Assembly (NCBI GenBank): GCA_934661005.1
Contig: CAKUIK010000064.1
Span: forward strand, 1 to 7,542
Direction of reading: 5' to 3'
DNA length: 7,542 bases
Origin: an uncultured Slackia sp.
GTDB lineage: Bacteria > Actinomycetota > Coriobacteriia > Coriobacteriales > Eggerthellaceae
The position numbers and the translations under genes are program-made. The notes beneath the pieces were generated by a model, which was not told the origin of the DNA, ran no database searches, and saw only the letters and a program-made list of their open reading frames with translations. Shown one piece after another: positions 5,841-7,542 of this stretch (positions are counted from its first letter, which is position 1; the number at the start of each line of letters is the position of its first letter).

Positions 5841-5979
5841 GTAATGAAACCATAAACCGTGCTGTCATTTTGGACGCGTGGTCTTTTTCTTGATGCCGAT
5901 TTGGGCCGCTCTGTTCTGGCTGACGTTGCTTTCCTCTCGTACGCTTTCCTTAAATTCATCGAAAGGGAAGGAGCGTCGA

Positions 5980-6708
5980 ATGAAGGCTTCGAAAAAGCAA
6001 TGGTGGCGCGTATGCCTTACGTCGGTAGTCGTTGCGTTTGCCTTGGCGTGTTCATGCATGATTGCGGGTTGCGGCGGCGGATCTGGAGCCGTCGAATCGA
6101 AGGAGCGCGCGCCCGAGGCGAACGTCGACCCTTCCCGCATCGACTCGGGAAGCTACCTCGCCGACAATGGCTTCGGATACTCTGCCGACATATGGTATAT
6201 CGATGGCGATACGTCGCGCCCCGGCTTCTATCTTGAGGCGTGGACGGTCGTTTTGCCTGTGTTCTTCGACGAGAGCGGCAAGCCCATCGATCCCGACTGC
6301 GATGCTACGATAAAAGATAAGCATCTGGTGCCCTCTGAAGAATGCGAGCGCGGCTACGATATCGTTTTCGTTGACCCCATGACCTGCTATGACTCTGTGA
6401 GCAATACCTGGTATTCGCGTGGTGACTACAATGCCGTGATGGCGAAGGTCGTCAATACGAAATGGAAGTCGCTCACAAACGAGTCCATCGAAATCGAGTT
6501 GAGGGAAGACGGAACGCTTGTCGAGAGCATCGATGGCAAGCAGGCTGAGGCGGGTACCTGGGCCATTACCGCCGTCGACCAGGTTGGCTTGTATTGGGAC
6601 GATGAAGAGCCGGCATGGAACTATGCCGTCCATTGCGATTCGAACGGCAAGGCCGATAAGCTCGATTGGGGCTTTGAGGGCAGCGGCGACTACGCGCGCA
6701 TCGACTAG
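5980..6708 (+). CDS. Putative lipoprotein of unknown function
   Basis: The protein has 242 residues and a clear lipoprotein signal. Basic residues (MKASKKQWWR) come first, then a hydrophobic core (about 11-29), then the lipobox IAGC with lipidated Cys31 and a Gly/Ser linker. It is therefore predicted to be anchored on the outer face of the cytoplasmic membrane. The mature part is acidic and rich in Trp, Tyr and Asp (ADIWYIDGD, GLYWDDEEPAWNYAV), which fits a small extracellular beta-rich domain, but I recognise no family. The pattern ELREDGTL...GTWAI near residues 170-195 resembles calycin- or META-like strand segments only loosely. The start is chosen because AAGGAG (5968-5973) lies six bases before this ATG; an in-frame ATG at 5878 has no such site and would bury the signal peptide. 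A strong terminator follows, so it is transcribed alone, possibly from the promoter near 5743. Confidence 0.88.
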   Translation: MKASKKQWWRVCLTSVVVAFALACSCMIAGCGGGSGAVESKERAPEANVDPSRIDSGSYLADNGFGYSADIWYIDGDTSRPGFYLEAWTVVLPVFFDESGKPIDPDCDATIKDKHLVPSEECERGYDIVFVDPMTCYDSVSNTWYSRGDYNAVMAKVVNTKWKSLTNESIEIELREDGTLVESIDGKQAEAGTWAITAVDQVGLYWDDEEPAWNYAVHCDSNGKADKLDWGFEGSGDYARID

Positions 6709-6730
6709 CAGTTTTCTTCATAAAGGTGAC

Positions 6731-6769
6731 AAAGGCTCCTCGCTTATAAGGCGGGGAGCCTTCTTTGTT
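6731..6769 (+). terminator. Intrinsic terminator after the lipoprotein gene
   Basis: GGCTCCTCGC (6734-6743) pairs with GCGGGGAGCC (6751-6760) around loop TTATAAG, a 10-bp stem with one G-T pair, extended by AA/TT outside and followed by TTCTTTGTT. It lies 25 bases after the TAG stop. Confidence 0.9.
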
Positions 6770-6961
6770 GCGGCGTGTTCGCTCGCACGACAGGCCTTGG
6801 GCCCCCACGGCGTTCGCGGCAATCATGGCTGTCCTTAACAATAATGGGGTTACGTGCGGTTTTGTGGATGCTCGCTCGTGCTAGGTTTTTTGCGAGTGCG
6901 GACGGGTTCGCAGGTGTGTGCTCGCGCAAGGCTCCGTTCTGTGGGGCGTGGCCGTTCGGTA

Positions 6962-6997
6962 GGCGCCTAGTCGCGCTAGGATTCGCCGTGGGTTTTT
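6962..6997 (+). terminator. Weak terminator-like hairpin
   Basis: GGCG-CCTAG (6962-6970) pairs with CTAGG-att-CGCC (6976-6987) around loop TCGCG, with a 3-base bulge. TTTTT at 6993-6997 follows after a five-base gap. The gap and bulge make it weaker than the other terminators; it could end an unseen short RNA or be chance. Confidence 0.35.
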
Positions 6998-7005
6998 CGG
7001 TGGCA

Positions 7006-7034
7006 TTGCCATTTCCGCATGCGTGCAATAGCAT
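7006..7034 (+). promoter_or_regulatory. Candidate promoter for the phosphatase gene
   Basis: TTGCCA (7006-7011) and TAGCAT (7029-7034) have a 17-base spacer and match 5 of 6 and 4 of 6 consensus positions. The predicted start near 7041 would give a leader of about 32 bases before the ATG at 7073, a sensible layout. Confidence 0.4.
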
Positions 7035-7072
7035 ATTCGTTTGCATTGAGCTTATCGAAGAAAAGGAATCGC

Positions 7073-7542
7073 ATGTCGCAACGTCAGTTTATCCATCGCA
7101 TTATGTTTGTGTGCCACGGCAATATTTGTCGCTCGACCATGGCTGAGTTCGTGATGCGCGACATGGTTGCGCGCGCGGGTTTGGGCGACCGCATCGCCAT
7201 TGCGTCTTGCGCGACGACCAACGACGAAATCGGCAATGATACGCATCCGGGTACGCAGCGGGTGCTCGACGCTCACGGCATTGCTCACCCGCGCCGAGCC
7301 GCCGTGAAGCTGCGCGCGGCCGATTATGGCGAGTACGACCTGTTCATTGGCATGGATGACGAGAACATTCGCGACATGCGCCGTATTCTGAAAGGCGACC
7401 CGCAGGGCAAAGTGCGCAAGCTGCTCGAGTATTCCGACGGTGGGGACGCCGATTCGGCGAACAGCGTGGCCGACCCGTGGTTCACGGGCGATTTCGAAAC
7501 GACGTACGAAGACGTGGTTCGCGGCTGCGAGGCGTTGCTGGC
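7073..7542 (+). CDS. Low-molecular-weight protein-tyrosine phosphatase (3' end outside window)
   Basis: 156 codons are visible and the frame is still open at the window end. The P-loop CHGNICRS begins at Cys14, giving the CX5R signature with Arg20 and the following Ser. The general-acid motif DPWF is at 134-137, and the segment DLFIGMDDENIRDM is typical of the family. These cytoplasmic enzymes remove phosphate from tyrosine residues through a phospho-cysteine intermediate; arsenate reductases share the fold, but the DPW motif favours phosphatase. The ATG at 7073 has AAAAGGAA (7061-7068) upstream; an internal ATG at 7103 would start too close to the P-loop. About 156 residues is near full family length, so only a few codons are likely missing. 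There is no tyrosine-kinase or exopolysaccharide gene in view, so its partner is unknown. Confidence 0.93.
   Translation, partial: MSQRQFIHRIMFVCHGNICRSTMAEFVMRDMVARAGLGDRIAIASCATTNDEIGNDTHPGTQRVLDAHGIAHPRRAAVKLRAADYGEYDLFIGMDDENIRDMRRILKGDPQGKVRKLLEYSDGGDADSANSVADPWFTGDFETTYEDVVRGCEALL

Larger units (their letters stand above)
6770..7072. other. Non-coding spacer before the phosphatase gene
   Basis: No gene is supported here; a frame open from 6775 to 7146 has no ribosome binding site and runs into the phosphatase gene in another frame. The only structures I see are the hairpin near 6962 and the candidate promoter near 7006, listed separately. Confidence 0.55.

Noticed and set aside
5878..5979. 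Upstream ATG extending the lipoprotein by 34 residues
   Set aside because: The extension lacks a ribosome binding site and would put an extra hydrophobic segment before a complete lipoprotein signal peptide.
5859..6236. 125-codon + frame overlapping the lipoprotein gene
   Set aside because: Different frame from the signal-peptide-bearing gene, GTG start without a ribosome binding site.
6775..7146. 123-codon + frame in the spacer before the phosphatase gene
   Set aside because: No ribosome binding site, and it overlaps the start of the phosphatase gene in another frame.

Overview
The window is GC-rich bacterial DNA and every recognisable gene is on the + strand. High-GC codon use, a GNAT (RimI-type) domain fused to the N-terminus of TsaD, and a TRIC-family gene directly behind it suggest an actinobacterial genome, most likely Coriobacteriia/Eggerthellaceae. 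That placement is inferred from gene content and style, not from a marker gene.

Layout. (1) 1-1362 is the 3' part of a fused RimI-TsaD gene, cut by the window edge; its products act in tRNA t6A37 formation and N-terminal protein acetylation. (2) 1399-2067 is a GTG-started TRIC/UPF0126 cation channel gene, 36 bases behind tsaD and probably co-transcribed. (3) 2068-3232 is almost 1.2 kb without a credible gene. It holds a decayed tandem array (about 2112-2410, period about 25-30), an 83-bp inverted-repeat-bounded segment (2497-2579), and a 51-bp tandem array (2662-2882) whose unit occurs once more, inverted, inside that 83-bp segment. (4) 3233-4555 is a CorC/HlyC (CNNM-like) DUF21-CBS transporter gene. 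(5) 4769-5695 is a TrmH/SpoU-family RNA 2'-O-methyltransferase gene. (6) 5696-5979 starts AT-rich and contains a good sigma70-like promoter between two GATACC-type inverted repeats. (7) 5980-6708 is a lipoprotein gene of unknown function followed by a strong terminator. (8) 6770-7072 is non-coding with one terminator-like hairpin and a candidate promoter. (9) 7073-7542 is the 5' part of a low-molecular-weight protein-tyrosine phosphatase gene, cut by the window edge.

The genes are mostly housekeeping (tRNA and rRNA modification, ion transport, phosphatase) and do not form one pathway. The most unusual content is non-coding. There are two unrelated-looking repeat families in one intergenic region. 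Near-perfect terminator hairpins also sit only about 20 bases upstream of the start codons of both the CorC-like gene and the methyltransferase gene, which suggests either attenuation or insulation from upstream transcription. I saw no CRISPR array, tRNA, rRNA, transposase, phage or defence gene, and I do not claim a new multi-gene system here.
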